Of a DNA stretch of 64,000 nt, positions 1-7,945 are shown piece after piece (positions within the stretch are counted from its first letter, which is position 1; the number at the start of each line of letters is the position of its first letter). Source of the stretch: Candidatus Saccharimonadota bacterium (GTDB lineage: Bacteria > Patescibacteriota > Saccharimonadia > Saccharimonadales > UBA4665); assembly GCA_003153395.1 (NCBI GenBank), contig PLYP01000001.1, positions 1-64,000 of the forward strand. The letters run 5' to 3'. The notes beneath the pieces were generated by a model. The model searched no databases. It worked only from the letters and a program-made list of their open reading frames with translations, and was not told where the DNA came from. Both the position numbers and the translations under genes were made by a program.

Positions 1-34
1 TTGAGGTCTAATTCGTGATTCAGGTGTACCAAGA

Positions 35-63
35 TTGACAATTTATCAAGCTTATGCTAAAGT
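35..63 (+). promoter_or_regulatory. Sigma-70-type promoter of the first gene
   Basis: A perfect -35 hexamer TTGACA lies at 35-40, followed by a 17-nt spacer and a 4/6 -10 hexamer TAAAGT at 58-63. Only six bases separate the -10 from the ATG at 70, so transcription would begin at or next to the start codon. The gene has no Shine-Dalgarno sequence, which fits a leaderless mRNA. Confidence 0.55.
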
Positions 64-69
64 TATTAT

Positions 70-462
70 ATGTCATTAGAACAAACAACTAAAATAAGCG
101 AGCCTGATGCTCTGTCTAGACTATTTGAAAGAGCTCCGTTAACCAAAATAGAGAAGTTAAAGTTTTTTATTGGTTCAATAGCCACATATGGGATAGTTGA
201 AGGGTTTATGTCATTAAGCCAAAATACTCAAAGAGTTGCTTTAACAGACGCTTTATTAGTTGGTGGTATGGTTGCGGTTAAAAACAAATTTGGCAATCAT
301 CAACCACAAGTAACAACTCAAACGATTTCTGAGAACGATATGGAAGGTTTTGCTCCACGTCCAGGTTGGGTTAATCCTTTTAGTGAAGTAGTCCCTAATC
401 AACCGTTATTAGGCCCAGGTCACGACGGCCCTATGGGCGACCCTTCTGATCCTCGTAGCTAG
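70..462 (+). CDS. Hypothetical protein, possibly membrane-associated
   Basis: 130 aa; I do not recognise the family. Residues about 28-50 (from KLKFFIGSIATYGI) and about 60-72 are hydrophobic enough to touch the membrane, and the C-terminal third is polar and rich in Pro, Asn and Gly. The ATG at 70 has no Shine-Dalgarno sequence but sits six bases after a promoter-like -10, which favours this start. It stands alone on the plus strand, convergent with the minus-strand secreted-repeat gene 68 bases downstream. Nothing in the sequence indicates a function. Confidence 0.6.
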   Translation: MSLEQTTKISEPDALSRLFERAPLTKIEKLKFFIGSIATYGIVEGFMSLSQNTQRVALTDALLVGGMVAVKNKFGNHQPQVTTQTISENDMEGFAPRPGWVNPFSEVVPNQPLLGPGHDGPMGDPSDPRS

Positions 463-530
463 ATAGTAATTTGGTTCTAACCTCAGCCAGAGAGGTGTGC
501 CATTCTATTAACTTTTTAACAAGCTTATTG

Positions 531-1082
531 TTAATACGGACTTCCTGACGACGAATTGCTGTTCGAGGGTGTCGATGTATTGGTTGATGGAGAGGTAGTA
601 GACTGCGTAGAAGTAGGCTTAGACGAAGCTGCGGATGATGGCTTTGCTACCTGAAAGTTTTGAACGCCATTACCTGTGACTTGTCCTGGGCTATCACCTA
701 TAAAGTAATAGAGCGGCATACCCATGTAGGTGTACTGCGTTTTACCATTGTCGGTACGCTTAATGGTGCTGACACCGGCTGGTAACTTTGTAGTCGAGAC
801 ATTGACTTGGTAGGCAGGCCAAGAAGCGAGACAGGAACCTGTACAGTTACTTACGCCAGAACTGTCCGCAGCGTAAGTATATAGAGTTTTACCGCTAGGA
901 TCAGCTAAATATTGGCCCACGCTCGCATTAGTCTTAGTTACTAAGACCGCATTACTAACTGCTGGAGCATTTGAAGAGCTAGAGGTTGTCGAAGGAGTGG
1001 TCTTTGACGATTTGTGGAAGATTAGATAGCCTCCAGCTATTACTAATACTGCAATCACAACTGTCATAATTACTTTTTTCAT
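531..1082 (-). CDS. Membrane-anchored secreted-repeat protein (COG4315/PF03640-like)
   Basis: 183 aa. An N-terminal hydrophobic helix (about residues 4-22) without a lipobox suggests a signal anchor. It is followed by a Ser/Thr linker and, at about 50-145, the secreted repeat of unknown function: the first unit carries LYTYAADSSG and a Cys pair in NCTGSCLASWPAY, the second carries MGMPLYYFIGDSPGQVTGNG. These motifs are typical of COG4315 lipoprotein-like proteins, whose biochemical role is unknown. The last 35 residues are a Ser/Thr/Pro tail. A good Shine-Dalgarno (AAAGGAAAAG) precedes the ATG. It lies downstream of a tiny membrane protein and the sigma/anti-sigma pair on the same strand, so it may be a target of that regulator (inference). 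Confidence 0.8.
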   Translation of the reverse strand: MKKVIMTVVIAVLVIAGGYLIFHKSSKTTPSTTSSSSNAPAVSNAVLVTKTNASVGQYLADPSGKTLYTYAADSSGVSNCTGSCLASWPAYQVNVSTTKLPAGVSTIKRTDNGKTQYTYMGMPLYYFIGDSPGQVTGNGVQNFQVAKPSSAASSKPTSTQSTTSPSTNTSTPSNSNSSSGSPY

Positions 1083-1120
1083 TCTTTTCCTTTCTTAATA
1101 ATTAATATAACTTACTGATC

Positions 1121-1285
1121 TTAGTAGCTAAATCCTCCGCCTGAGCTGCCACTACTTTTGTGAATAAATACTAAATAAATAAGACCATACACAATAACCG
1201 CAATTACCAAATAGACAATTATCCAGTATTTCCTAGAGTGTTTGCCGTATCCTTTTGATGGCCTATCAGAGGGCTTTTCTTCCAT
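1121..1285 (-). CDS. Small single-pass membrane protein, 54 aa
   Basis: An open frame of 54 codons begins with ATG at 1285 and ends with TAA at 1121-1123. A strong Shine-Dalgarno (AGGAGAA) stands directly upstream. The protein has a basic N-terminus (MEEKPSDRPSKGYGKHSRKY), one clear membrane helix at about residues 20-41, and a Gly/Ser-rich tail ending GGGFSY. It sits between the anti-sigma gene and the secreted-repeat gene on the same strand, so the four genes may be one unit. The reading frame, the signal and the helix make it a convincing real gene. Its function is unknown. Confidence 0.72.
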   Translation of the reverse strand: MEEKPSDRPSKGYGKHSRKYWIIVYLVIAVIVYGLIYLVFIHKSSGSSGGGFSY

Positions 1286-1348
1286 AATTCTCCTCTTGTT
1301 TTAGATTCTACCTAGTACATAACGGATGACAACTAATTTTGTTACAAA

Positions 1349-1909
1349 TTATGTAGTTCCAAGAGATTGCAGGCTACTTAAAATAGCCTGACGAACATTG
1401 GGAGTTGCTGTAGCTAACGCCTGCATTAAATTCGTCTTACAGTATTCTAGCGCAGCATAGTTAGTATGGGGAGTAGCTTTATACGCGCTAGCCTCTGATG
1501 TGTAATCAGCAAGCGTAGCTAGCACCTGTTTAGAATCAGTGTGATTGGCTACAAGCTGATTGACTTGCTGAGCACGTTTCATCATGACACTAGCCCTATA
1601 CTGCGAATGAATACTTACAGCAATGTGATCGGAAAACTTCTGTACAGGATATAGCACACTGGTTGGTAGAGCCGCTTGAGCAATAATGACGAGATACATA
1701 CCCAAAGCTAAACCCAAAGCAGAAAAACTCACTGGTTTAACTATTTTTAACCAACGATTCTCTTTCTCTCTTTCTCCTACAGCAGATGTGTTGTTGTCTT
1801 CCAACAATTTCAATTTAGATGCGATGGGCAATAACTCTTTTATCTCAGCAGCATTAGCACCTGCTGTAAACAGTTCATTCTGCAGCTGCTGTCTTCTATT
1901 CTGTCTCAT
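1349..1909 (-). CDS. Putative membrane anti-sigma factor
   Basis: 186 aa. About 58 cytoplasmic residues are followed by one transmembrane helix at about 60-82 and an extracytoplasmic alpha-helical domain of about 100 residues (TSVLYPVQKFSDHIAVSIHS and onward). The start codon overlaps the stop of the upstream ECF sigma gene in an ATGA, the classical arrangement of translationally coupled sigma/anti-sigma pairs. No zinc-binding HxxxCxxC anti-sigma motif is visible, so the call rests on topology and coupling rather than on a domain match. The protein would hold the sigma factor at the membrane until an envelope signal releases it (inference). Confidence 0.6.
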   Translation of the reverse strand: MRQNRRQQLQNELFTAGANAAEIKELLPIASKLKLLEDNNTSAVGEREKENRWLKIVKPVSFSALGLALGMYLVIIAQAALPTSVLYPVQKFSDHIAVSIHSQYRASVMMKRAQQVNQLVANHTDSKQVLATLADYTSEASAYKATPHTNYAALEYCKTNLMQALATATPNVRQAILSSLQSLGTT

Positions 1910-2427
1910 CGTAGTAAATTCCTTAACTTCTTGAGTGCTCGATACTGGATAATTCGAACATTCGATTCACTTATATTAAGTTTAGTAGCCGTATCACGTG
2001 CCGATTTGCCTTCTATAAAACGCATCTGTACCACGTTGTACATTCCTTTGGGAAGTTTATCTAGAGCTTCTTGCAGCTTGGCTTTTGCCATAGTTCGATC
2101 AAATACTTCGTCAAGTCCAGCATTATCACTTACAGCTTGAGAAATGATATTCCCATCATCAGAGACTTCTTTCTTCTTGCGCCAATAATCTATAAGTGTC
2201 GTATGGGCAATCTTGTAAAGCCAGGCTTTGGCAGAGCCGCCCGTAAAACCCTGGCGGGTTCTCCATGCTTTCTCAAAAACATTACTAGTAAGGTCTTCGG
2301 CTAGCATTTCGTCTTTGGTGCGCCAAAACATGAAACGGTAGATTAATGATGAGTTTGATTTATACATCACCTCAAATTCATCTGCGGAGTTTATCATCTC
2401 ATTAGTAGATAACGATTTCTTAGTCAT
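1906..2427 (-). CDS. ECF-type RNA polymerase sigma factor
   Basis: 173 aa, the usual ECF length. Region 2 covers about residues 22-85 (LIYRFMFWRTKDEMLAEDLT, then KAWLYKIAHTTLIDYWRKKK, the core-binding and -10-reading helices). Region 4 covers about 115-170 (LDKLPKGMYNVVQMRF, with the helix-turn-helix TATKLNISESNVRIIQYRAL). A TACAAT hexamer lies at 2440-2445 on the minus strand, 12 nt before the ATG, and there is no Shine-Dalgarno. Its stop overlaps the anti-sigma start by four bases. The sigma should direct transcription of envelope genes; its targets cannot be read from the window, although the secreted-repeat protein downstream is a candidate. Confidence 0.9.
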   Translation of the reverse strand: MTKKSLSTNEMINSADEFEVMYKSNSSLIYRFMFWRTKDEMLAEDLTSNVFEKAWRTRQGFTGGSAKAWLYKIAHTTLIDYWRKKKEVSDDGNIISQAVSDNAGLDEVFDRTMAKAKLQEALDKLPKGMYNVVQMRFIEGKSARDTATKLNISESNVRIIQYRALKKLRNLLR

Positions 2428-2563
2428 AATGTTACATTTATTGTACCGCCAATGCCTAAGCGTGGCTCCTTATAGGAGATTTAACTCATAATTATGAATA
2501 AAATCTAATGCGCTATATAAATCATAAAATAAAACAAACTCTAAAGTATATACTGTTAGAAGT

Positions 2564-3589
2564 ATGAAAATTGCTGTTATAGGATTTGGTGGAACTATAG
2601 GTATGGTGCCTGACATGAGTGGTGCTTTAGTACCAGCTAGATCTATCGCAGATCTGGTTACTTTATCTCCACAGTTAGAAGAGCTAGCTGATTTAGAGCT
2701 AATTCAAATGGAAAATCGTGATAGCACAAACATTAACCCTGACCATTGGTCCAATCTTGCCCAAAAAGTTTGGTATTTAAATGATAAGGTTGATGGAATA
2801 GTAGTAACTCATGGGACTGATACCATGTCCTATACTGCAAGCGCGGTATCTATCGCCATTGGTAGGAGCTTAAAAATTCCCGTAATATTCACAGGTTCTC
2901 AGCTACCAATATCTGATCCGGGTAGTGATGCCAGATTTAATCTTGAAAACTCATTTAAAACCGCGTTAGTTGCAATTGAAAAGGGTATCGCAGAAGTAAT
3001 GATCGTATTTTCTGATCGGGTATTAAGAGCATCTCGTTCACTTAAAACAAGTGAGTCTCGATTTGATGCCTTCGATTCACCAGCTTTCCCATATTTAGCT
3101 CATATTTCAGCAGGCGGCGTTAAATTTAGTTCTAGGGTATTAAAGAAAAAAAGCAACGAAGAAATTAGTGACCTAACACCATTTTTTCAATTCAATAGAG
3201 AAATATTTGCTATCGATGTCGTACCTGGGTTAGATCCTGAAATACTAAGAGAAATAATTAACTCGAAGAGGTGTAGGGCACTTTTATTAAAATCTCTGGG
3301 GGCAGGCAACGTTCCCTCTGAAGGAAGCTATTCTTTAATCCCAATAATAGAAGAGGCTATTAATAGTGGTGTGCCTGTACTGATTTCTACTAAATTTGCT
3401 GGAGGCAAAACATCCCCAGACATATATGAGCCGGGTCAACGTGCATTACGAGCTGGCGCAATTCCTACAAATGATATGACCGATGTAATGGCTCAGGTGA
3501 AACTTATGTGGCTGCTAGCTAAAGGTTTTGATTCATTTGATACTCTCAAGCAACAAATGCTTCACAGTTTCGTTGGTGAGCTAAGTTAA
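2564..3589 (+). CDS. ansA: Type I L-asparaginase
   Basis: 341 aa, the length of cytoplasmic type I asparaginases, which hydrolyse L-asparagine to aspartate and ammonia. The nucleophile loop GGTIGM is at residues 9-14 with Thr11, and the second catalytic triad block VVTHGTDTMSYTA is at about 80-92. The conserved FTGSQLPI follows at about 110. The DST of RDSTNIN (about 52-58) matches the substrate-binding loop. GatD, the asparaginase-like subunit of archaeal amidotransferase, is an alternative, but it normally has an extra N-terminal domain that is missing here. No Shine-Dalgarno is seen; a TATACT -10 at 2549-2554 ends nine bases before the ATG, suggesting a near-leaderless transcript. Confidence 0.9.
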   Translation: MKIAVIGFGGTIGMVPDMSGALVPARSIADLVTLSPQLEELADLELIQMENRDSTNINPDHWSNLAQKVWYLNDKVDGIVVTHGTDTMSYTASAVSIAIGRSLKIPVIFTGSQLPISDPGSDARFNLENSFKTALVAIEKGIAEVMIVFSDRVLRASRSLKTSESRFDAFDSPAFPYLAHISAGGVKFSSRVLKKKSNEEISDLTPFFQFNREIFAIDVVPGLDPEILREIINSKRCRALLLKSLGAGNVPSEGSYSLIPIIEEAINSGVPVLISTKFAGGKTSPDIYEPGQRALRAGAIPTNDMTDVMAQVKLMWLLAKGFDSFDTLKQQMLHSFVGELS

Positions 3590-3724
3590 AGCTTACTGAT
3601 TAGTCTGCGACTCCAAAGCCATTTTCAACGTTTTTACTGGAGTGTGTATATTCTCACACCCATCTATTGAATCTGATTATAAAATATTAATGGTTAATGT
3701 AAGTCTGAAGATCAGGGGCAAAAA

Positions 3725-3967
3725 ATGAGTGAAGCAAAAACTGGAAAAGATACAAGATCCTCTAAGGGAACAAAAATCAGCATGCAATTAGGTGAATCGA
3801 TGCTTAGCGCATCAGCGCGCACAATAGGTACAACCCGCAGATATTCATTAGACAGAGTTATCGGACATATGTCTAGGCTTAGTGAGACAATAAGGCCCGC
3901 TCTGCCTCCAAAAGATCAAACTGCTGATATAGGTAAAGATCCAGGTAATAATTCCAGCAGACACTAG
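3725..3967 (+). CDS. Hypothetical protein, 80 aa
   Basis: A short basic, Ser/Thr-rich protein with no recognisable family, signal peptide or membrane segment. The middle (about residues 30-60, including SARTIGTTRRYSLDRV) could form a helix, and the ends look disordered. An AGGGG Shine-Dalgarno about six bases before the ATG supports translation. It lies between asparaginase and a tiny Arg-rich frame on the same strand. I infer only that it is probably expressed. Confidence 0.5.
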   Translation: MSEAKTGKDTRSSKGTKISMQLGESMLSASARTIGTTRRYSLDRVIGHMSRLSETIRPALPPKDQTADIGKDPGNNSSRH

Positions 3968-4076
3968 AAGAATTTGTAATTAATCAGATCTGTAACGTTG
4001 TAAGAATACTCACAGCATATACACAGGTTACTGGCCTATGCTTGCTTATGGAGACTTATATTAGGAGGGACTGGGG

Positions 4077-4151
4077 ATGTCTAATCAGCCGAAAACTCGT
4101 AGCCGAGCTTCAGGTCGCCCACGTGTTTGGTGGCGAGCTTATCTTACTTAA
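4077..4151 (+). CDS. Possible 24-aa Arg-rich peptide gene
   Basis: ATG at 4077 is preceded by a very strong Shine-Dalgarno AGGAGG at 4064-4069 and a TATATT hexamer at 4057-4062. The frame runs 24 codons to TAA at 4149-4151. The peptide is strongly basic at its start (MSNQPKTRSRASGRPR) and ends VWWRAYLT. Its last bases overlap the stop of the convergent YihY-like gene. No family is recognised. The initiation signal is stronger than for most genes here, but the shortness of the frame keeps the call tentative. Confidence 0.4.
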   Translation: MSNQPKTRSRASGRPRVWWRAYLT

Positions 4152-5052
4152 TAGCTGAAGAAATAATTTTGTCAGCATTAGTTTTGTTAGAATTATTTAA
4201 ACTTCTTGGCCACAATTTTTTAGAATTTACTACTGAAATTTCTATCGAGTAGTATATTATTTGCGCTTGTAAATATATCCAGAAAAGCAGGCCTAGAGCA
4301 ACTGCAAAATAGCTATAAAGGGCGTCCAGTCTTTTTAACTGGTGTATTAGGAGGTAGCTCCCAAGCGTTTGAAGTACAAGTAAGGCAATTGCCGCAACAG
4401 CGGCTCCAAGCCTAGTTTCTTTAATCGTTACGTGTTTTGGCAAACTAAAATTTATAATAAATATGAAAAGCCAAAAGAGTATAAATAAGTTAACTGCTAA
4501 TGACACTGCCCTGAACCCAAGCCCGTGACCGGCAGAACTCGCAAGGCTTGCTACAATCGAAGCTAGTATAAATCCCAGTCCGCCCACCACTATTAACGCA
4601 ATACTTTTTAGAGCCGATTTAGGAAAACTATCCCGTTTAGACTTTGGAATAAGCCATATGGTGTCTACGCCATTTCTAAAAGCTTCAGCAACTCCTCTGG
4701 TCCCATAAAGAGTGAATAAGATACCTGTTATAAGAGCCACTCCGCTAGCATTTAAACGATGCACGTGTGAAGATAATTGACTACCTAACAGAGGGAAATA
4801 ATTCGTTAAGCCATTAATAATCGTTGCTCTTAGGTGCGCATCTTTACCAATCAATACGTCTACTATTGTAGTTAGTAGTAGTAGAAGAGGGAAAAGTGAT
4901 AAAAAGCTGTAATAGGTTAGTAGTGCAGCATGTTTTCCCGCTTCATCATCACCATATTTTTTTATAACTGCAAAGATAAATGCTGTTGCACGATGTTTTT
5001 GCTGAAATGTATCTAGTCTGTTAACTCCCATATGAATCTTGCTCATCGACAT
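4144..5052 (-). CDS. YihY/BrkB-family inner-membrane protein
   Basis: 302 aa with about six membrane helices. The family block HAALLTYYSFLSLFPLLLL (about residues 42-60) and the later region TRGVAEAFRNGVDTIW are typical of YihY/UPF0761 proteins, formerly mis-named ribonuclease BN. The function is unsettled; a transport or envelope role has been suggested for the family. The frame opens with ATG at 5052, but a TAGAAT -10 hexamer (5053-5058, minus) abuts it, so the second in-frame ATG at 5046 is the likelier start of a leaderless message. The C-terminal 30 residues are polar and Lys/Asn-rich. Confidence 0.85.
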   Translation of the reverse strand: MSMSKIHMGVNRLDTFQQKHRATAFIFAVIKKYGDDEAGKHAALLTYYSFLSLFPLLLLLTTIVDVLIGKDAHLRATIINGLTNYFPLLGSQLSSHVHRLNASGVALITGILFTLYGTRGVAEAFRNGVDTIWLIPKSKRDSFPKSALKSIALIVVGGLGFILASIVASLASSAGHGLGFRAVSLAVNLFILFWLFIFIINFSLPKHVTIKETRLGAAVAAIALLVLQTLGSYLLIHQLKRLDALYSYFAVALGLLFWIYLQAQIIYYSIEISVVNSKKLWPRSLNNSNKTNADKIISSAIK

Positions 5053-5153
5053 ATTCTAACTTTTTTGTTAAAAAGTTTACAGCTTAATTGCAGGCATAAG
5101 CTTAATAATAAAATTGCGTAAACTTAAAAAAATAAGAAAAAGGAGTAAACGCT

Positions 5154-5282
5154 ATGTCAAACGAAGAAGCCGACGAATTAATGGATTCATTCGAAAGAAA
5201 ATGGAAGGCTAAACAAAAGCGTGACTTCATAGACAGAATGGAACGAAAATTAAGTCATAAGGAAAGAATGGCTCGCTCATAA
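5154..5282 (+). CDS. Small charged helical protein, 42 aa
   Basis: ATG at 5154 follows a good Shine-Dalgarno (AAGGAG) with normal spacing, and TAA at 5280-5282 is followed closely by a hairpin terminator. The protein is almost entirely charged and predicted helical (MSNEEADELMDSFERKWKAK at the start, RMERKLSHKERMARS at the end) with no Cys or membrane segment. A clean start signal plus its own terminator makes it a convincing monocistronic small gene. It could be a nucleic-acid-binding or stress peptide, but nothing proves that. Confidence 0.7.
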   Translation: MSNEEADELMDSFERKWKAKQKRDFIDRMERKLSHKERMARS

Positions 5283-5301
5283 TCTTAACAACTGATTATT
5301 T

Positions 5302-5334
5302 AAGAATCGCTCTATCACGGGCGATTCTTTTATT
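5302..5334 (+). terminator. Rho-independent terminator of the 42-aa gene
   Basis: A perfect 9-bp inverted repeat, AAGAATCGC at 5302-5310 and GCGATTCTT at 5321-5329, with a 10-nt loop, is followed by TTATTT. The AAGAA on the opposite side gives it some capacity to stop the convergent minus-strand transcript as well, whose gene ends at 5340. Confidence 0.75.
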
Positions 5335-5339
5335 TAAAT

Positions 5340-6035
5340 CTAAAAGTGAATTCGGCGCATTAACGATTCTACGGCATCGGGTTTTGTTTGTTCAAACGGG
5401 ATATGATTTGCGATCAAATTAATAACTTTATCCTCGTTTTTAGTTTCAAAATATATACTTAAAGGAGGGGAAAAGCGTTTTAATGGGGTAAAAGTTATAT
5501 CGCTAATATTAGCTTCTTTTATTACTGTGAAAGTACGAAATTCACTGTAATGATATTCTTTATTACCCATTACTACAGCTAGGTTATTAAGTTCGTAATC
5601 TACCAATTTTGGCTGCCTAGAGCCATAGATCCCAAAGAATAACGCACCTATGATTACAACTATTACTGTAACTATGTCTTTCATCAAAATATAAAATAAG
5701 ATGGATAAAACTAAGGCCACAATAATTAGTACTACGTACCATAGTGTAGATTTGTCATGAGAAATAAATTCGGGGGCAGACCACGTTAAAGTGTCAGGGG
5801 AGCTATCTGGCACATTATCTTCTTCGTCGATTTTAGAAGTAAACTTCGCATTATCAATTTCAGTCGGTTCCTCTATGTCTGGGGTTTTAGGCAATTCTAC
5901 TGGCTCTTGGGTTGGTTTATTGTCTTTTGGCACTGAAGCGGGAGTATCATCACTTCCAGGCGATATAACAGCCCCAGGCTGAGGATGGTCTTTAGTTATA
6001 TTGTTCTGATTCAGTGCTTCTTTGTCGTCGGCCAT
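5340..6035 (-). CDS. Hypothetical membrane protein with acidic linker
   Basis: 231 aa. The first 90 residues are a disordered Pro/Glu/Asp-rich stretch. Two transmembrane helices follow at about 98-116 and 119-137 (YVVLIIVALVLSILFYILM, then IVTVIVVIIGALFFGIYG). The C-terminal 90 residues form a beta-rich domain (from YELNNLAVVMGNKEYHYSEF) that resembles small PH-like domains in layout only. I do not recognise a named family. A TACAAT -10 at 6043-6048 (minus) ends seven bases before the ATG and there is no Shine-Dalgarno, again a leaderless arrangement. Confidence 0.75.
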   Translation of the reverse strand: MADDKEALNQNNITKDHPQPGAVISPGSDDTPASVPKDNKPTQEPVELPKTPDIEEPTEIDNAKFTSKIDEEDNVPDSSPDTLTWSAPEFISHDKSTLWYVVLIIVALVLSILFYILMKDIVTVIVVIIGALFFGIYGSRQPKLVDYELNNLAVVMGNKEYHYSEFRTFTVIKEANISDITFTPLKRFSPPLSIYFETKNEDKVINLIANHIPFEQTKPDAVESLMRRIHF

Positions 6036-6088
6036 AAGCGTTATTGTACCCTAAACTTACTTTGCTCAACAAAGCTATCAACTATTTC

Positions 6089-6097
6089 TGATATAAT
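6089..6097 (+). promoter_or_regulatory. Extended -10 promoter for the tRNA-Ser pair
   Basis: TGATATAAT at 6089-6097 is a perfect extended -10 element (TGn plus TATAAT), 50 bases upstream of the first tRNA-Ser. A second hexamer TATACT lies at 6107-6112. No good -35 is needed with an extended -10. Both tRNAs probably form one transcript. Confidence 0.5.
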
Positions 6098-6146
6098 TAC
6101 CTCCGTTATACTGACTTTTGAATAGATAGCAAAAGTATAAGTATAT

Positions 6147-6236
6147 GGAAGGGTGTCCGAGCGGTCTAAGGAACATGTCTTGAAAACATGCGTGCCGGCA
6201 ACGGTACCGTGGGTTCGAATCCCACCCCTTCCGCCA
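6147..6236 (+). tRNA. tRNA-Ser(TGA)
   Basis: A class II tRNA of 90 nt with encoded CCA. The acceptor stem GGAAGGG (6147-6153) pairs with CCCTTCC, the anticodon stem CATGT/ACATG encloses the loop CTTGAAA with anticodon TGA, a long variable arm follows, and the T-arm is GTGGG-TTCGAAT-CCCAC. All stems are perfect. The antisense frame across it is an artefact. Confidence 0.97.
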
Positions 6237-6269
6237 TATATTATTTCAATATACAATACATGATCATAC

Positions 6270-6362
6270 GGAGAGGTACCCAAGTGGCTGAAGGGGTCGG
6301 TTTGCTAAATCGATAGGGGGGAGCAATCTCCCGCGGGGGTTCGAATCCCCCCCTCTCCGCCA
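6270..6362 (+). tRNA. tRNA-Ser(GCT)
   Basis: A class II tRNA of 93 nt with encoded CCA, 33 bases after the TGA isoacceptor. The acceptor GGAGAGG (6270-6276) pairs with CCTCTCC, and the anticodon stem TCGGT/ATCGA encloses a loop with GCT. A long variable arm with the short stem GGGGGAG/CTCCCGC is present, and the T-arm GGGGG-TTCGAAT-CCCCC is perfect. Together the pair reads UCN (via TGA) and AGY serine codons. Confidence 0.97.
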
Positions 6363-6364
6363 TC

Positions 6365-6390
6365 AATTATTTGAAATAATTAGTTTTATT
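6365..6390 (+). terminator. Weak AT-rich terminator after the tRNA genes
   Basis: AATTATTT (6365-6372) and AAATAATT (6374-6381) are perfect inverted repeats around one G, followed by AGTTTTATT. The stem is all A-T, so its strength is doubtful, but its position directly after the CCA of the second tRNA fits a terminator. Confidence 0.4.
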
Positions 6391-7945
6391 ACTTATTTTC
6401 AGGCGACAAGAGAAGTTCAGCTCCGTTTGCTATAAGCACTGTATTCCAATGGGCTTTTATTAATACTTCTGAAAGCTTTTTTCCATCAGATAATCCTACA
6501 AGCACACACTTAATATTATATCTTTGAAATTCTGTTTTATAGTTCTTTGCCGGGTTGTTAATTACCGCTTCATATTTATTCATATATTTAACCCACGTCG
6601 GCATTCGACCGTCTATGTATACGGGCTGGCTCGGTAGTTTCCAAATTAAATAACCGCCATAATCATAGCTATTGAATAAGTTACCGCTACATTTATGTTC
6701 CTTTAAATATGTAACTGCCGTAATGGGGTAATTATTCTCCCTGTTAGTGGTCCATGGAAGATAAGTGAGGAATGCAGAATAAAGTAGCCAAAAGCTAAGT
6801 AGTCCTATTATTGAACCTAAAACTACTTTACGAGGTCTATCAAGTTTTTTAGGGACAAGATCAATAACTTTCGTCATCGATGTATCTAGTTGCTTCATTG
6901 AAAAAATTACAAACAATGGGAAATTTCGAGAAGCAGAAAATGCAGTAGCTAGAAGAATAGGCGCAATATCAAACCAATAGTACAGTTTTTTCTTTTCATT
7001 TTCAGGTAATGTACTTAGCCTTAACTCACGAGCTAAGAGTTTAAATATATGTAAAATGTACGAAAAAAATGCTTTTACATTTTCTTTTACGGTACTAGTA
7101 ACTCCTGTTTGATAGGATGGACGAAACATCCAAAACCCAGTTAGCCAAAGGACCATAAATAATATTGATGGTCCCGGTATGCTAAACGATTTCCATTCTT
7201 GAATCTGACTATGAATTGCAGGATCAAAGATAGTATGAGCAATCTCAAAATATAATCTTGCACCATAAGCGTTTATTAAAGTTGCTAGTGTAGAAATGCC
7301 TAAAATAGTTAGAAGGGTTTTGCTTCTTTCTTTAAGTGAGAAATAGGCAATAAGTCCCAGACCTGCAATAAATCCGGCATGTAAGTTTGCCCATGGTATA
7401 AAAAGTAAGGGAATGATCCATCTATATCGCTTATTAGGGGATTGGATGATCCTAAATAGGACAGCCGCTAATAACATTGTCCATGCCAGTGGCCGGTTAC
7501 CTGCGTATGGCGATAAGGCTATAATCGCGGTAAACAGGACAATGATTCTAACTTTAAAAGCTCCTGCTACCAGGGTTGCGAGAGTCCAAAGTGATGCATA
7601 TAAAAACGAAACAAGACTATACCCGCCTATGGAATATAGCCAAGACATAATAACGTCGTTGCCCCATTCGTGATCTATCCATTTATATGATTGAGCGGTA
7701 TATGTATAAATATCGTGCATAGGTATGCCGAACTTGCGAAAATATATACCCGATTTAAGATGCCACCCAAAATCCGGGTCCAAACGGTTTTCACTAATAA
7801 TCCAAAATAATACAAAAGTAAGAACTGTAACAAATAAGGCATTTATAGTTCGGTGGCGTCTTAAAAAATTACTTAAATAGCGGAGTACTCCCCACAAAGT
7901 CTTACCTAGATAGGCAAAGGGAAGTTCAGCTTTTTTGAGATTCAT
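6389..7945 (-). CDS. GT-C-like polytopic membrane protein
   Basis: 518 aa with about ten membrane helices. An early loop holds the acidic motif DPDFGWHLKSG (about residues 57-67) and a second block WIDHEWGNDV (about 88-98). These resemble the first-loop acidic motifs of GT-C glycosyltransferases that use polyprenyl-phosphate sugars. The C-terminal extracytoplasmic part has NSYDYGGYLIWKLP and PVYIDGRMPTW, a signature I know from many unnamed membrane proteins of this type. The gene overlaps the upstream DPM1-GtrA fusion by 20 bases, so the two are coupled. A role as acceptor transferase for the sugar that fusion makes is an inference. Confidence 0.7.
   Translation of the reverse strand: MNLKKAELPFAYLGKTLWGVLRYLSNFLRRHRTINALFVTVLTFVLFWIISENRLDPDFGWHLKSGIYFRKFGIPMHDIYTYTAQSYKWIDHEWGNDVIMSWLYSIGGYSLVSFLYASLWTLATLVAGAFKVRIIVLFTAIIALSPYAGNRPLAWTMLLAAVLFRIIQSPNKRYRWIIPLLFIPWANLHAGFIAGLGLIAYFSLKERSKTLLTILGISTLATLINAYGARLYFEIAHTIFDPAIHSQIQEWKSFSIPGPSILFMVLWLTGFWMFRPSYQTGVTSTVKENVKAFFSYILHIFKLLARELRLSTLPENEKKKLYYWFDIAPILLATAFSASRNFPLFVIFSMKQLDTSMTKVIDLVPKKLDRPRKVVLGSIIGLLSFWLLYSAFLTYLPWTTNRENNYPITAVTYLKEHKCSGNLFNSYDYGGYLIWKLPSQPVYIDGRMPTWVKYMNKYEAVINNPAKNYKTEFQRYNIKCVLVGLSDGKKLSEVLIKAHWNTVLIANGAELLLSPENK

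Noticed and set aside
3642-3659. GTGTG/CACAC hairpin after asparaginase as a terminator
   Set aside because: Only five base pairs and no T-run follows.
6041-6283. 80-codon minus-strand open frame across tRNA-Ser(TGA)
   Set aside because: It is antisense to a perfect tRNA; the peptide containing GGIRTHGTVAGTHVFKTC is a well-known spurious translation of tRNA-Ser.
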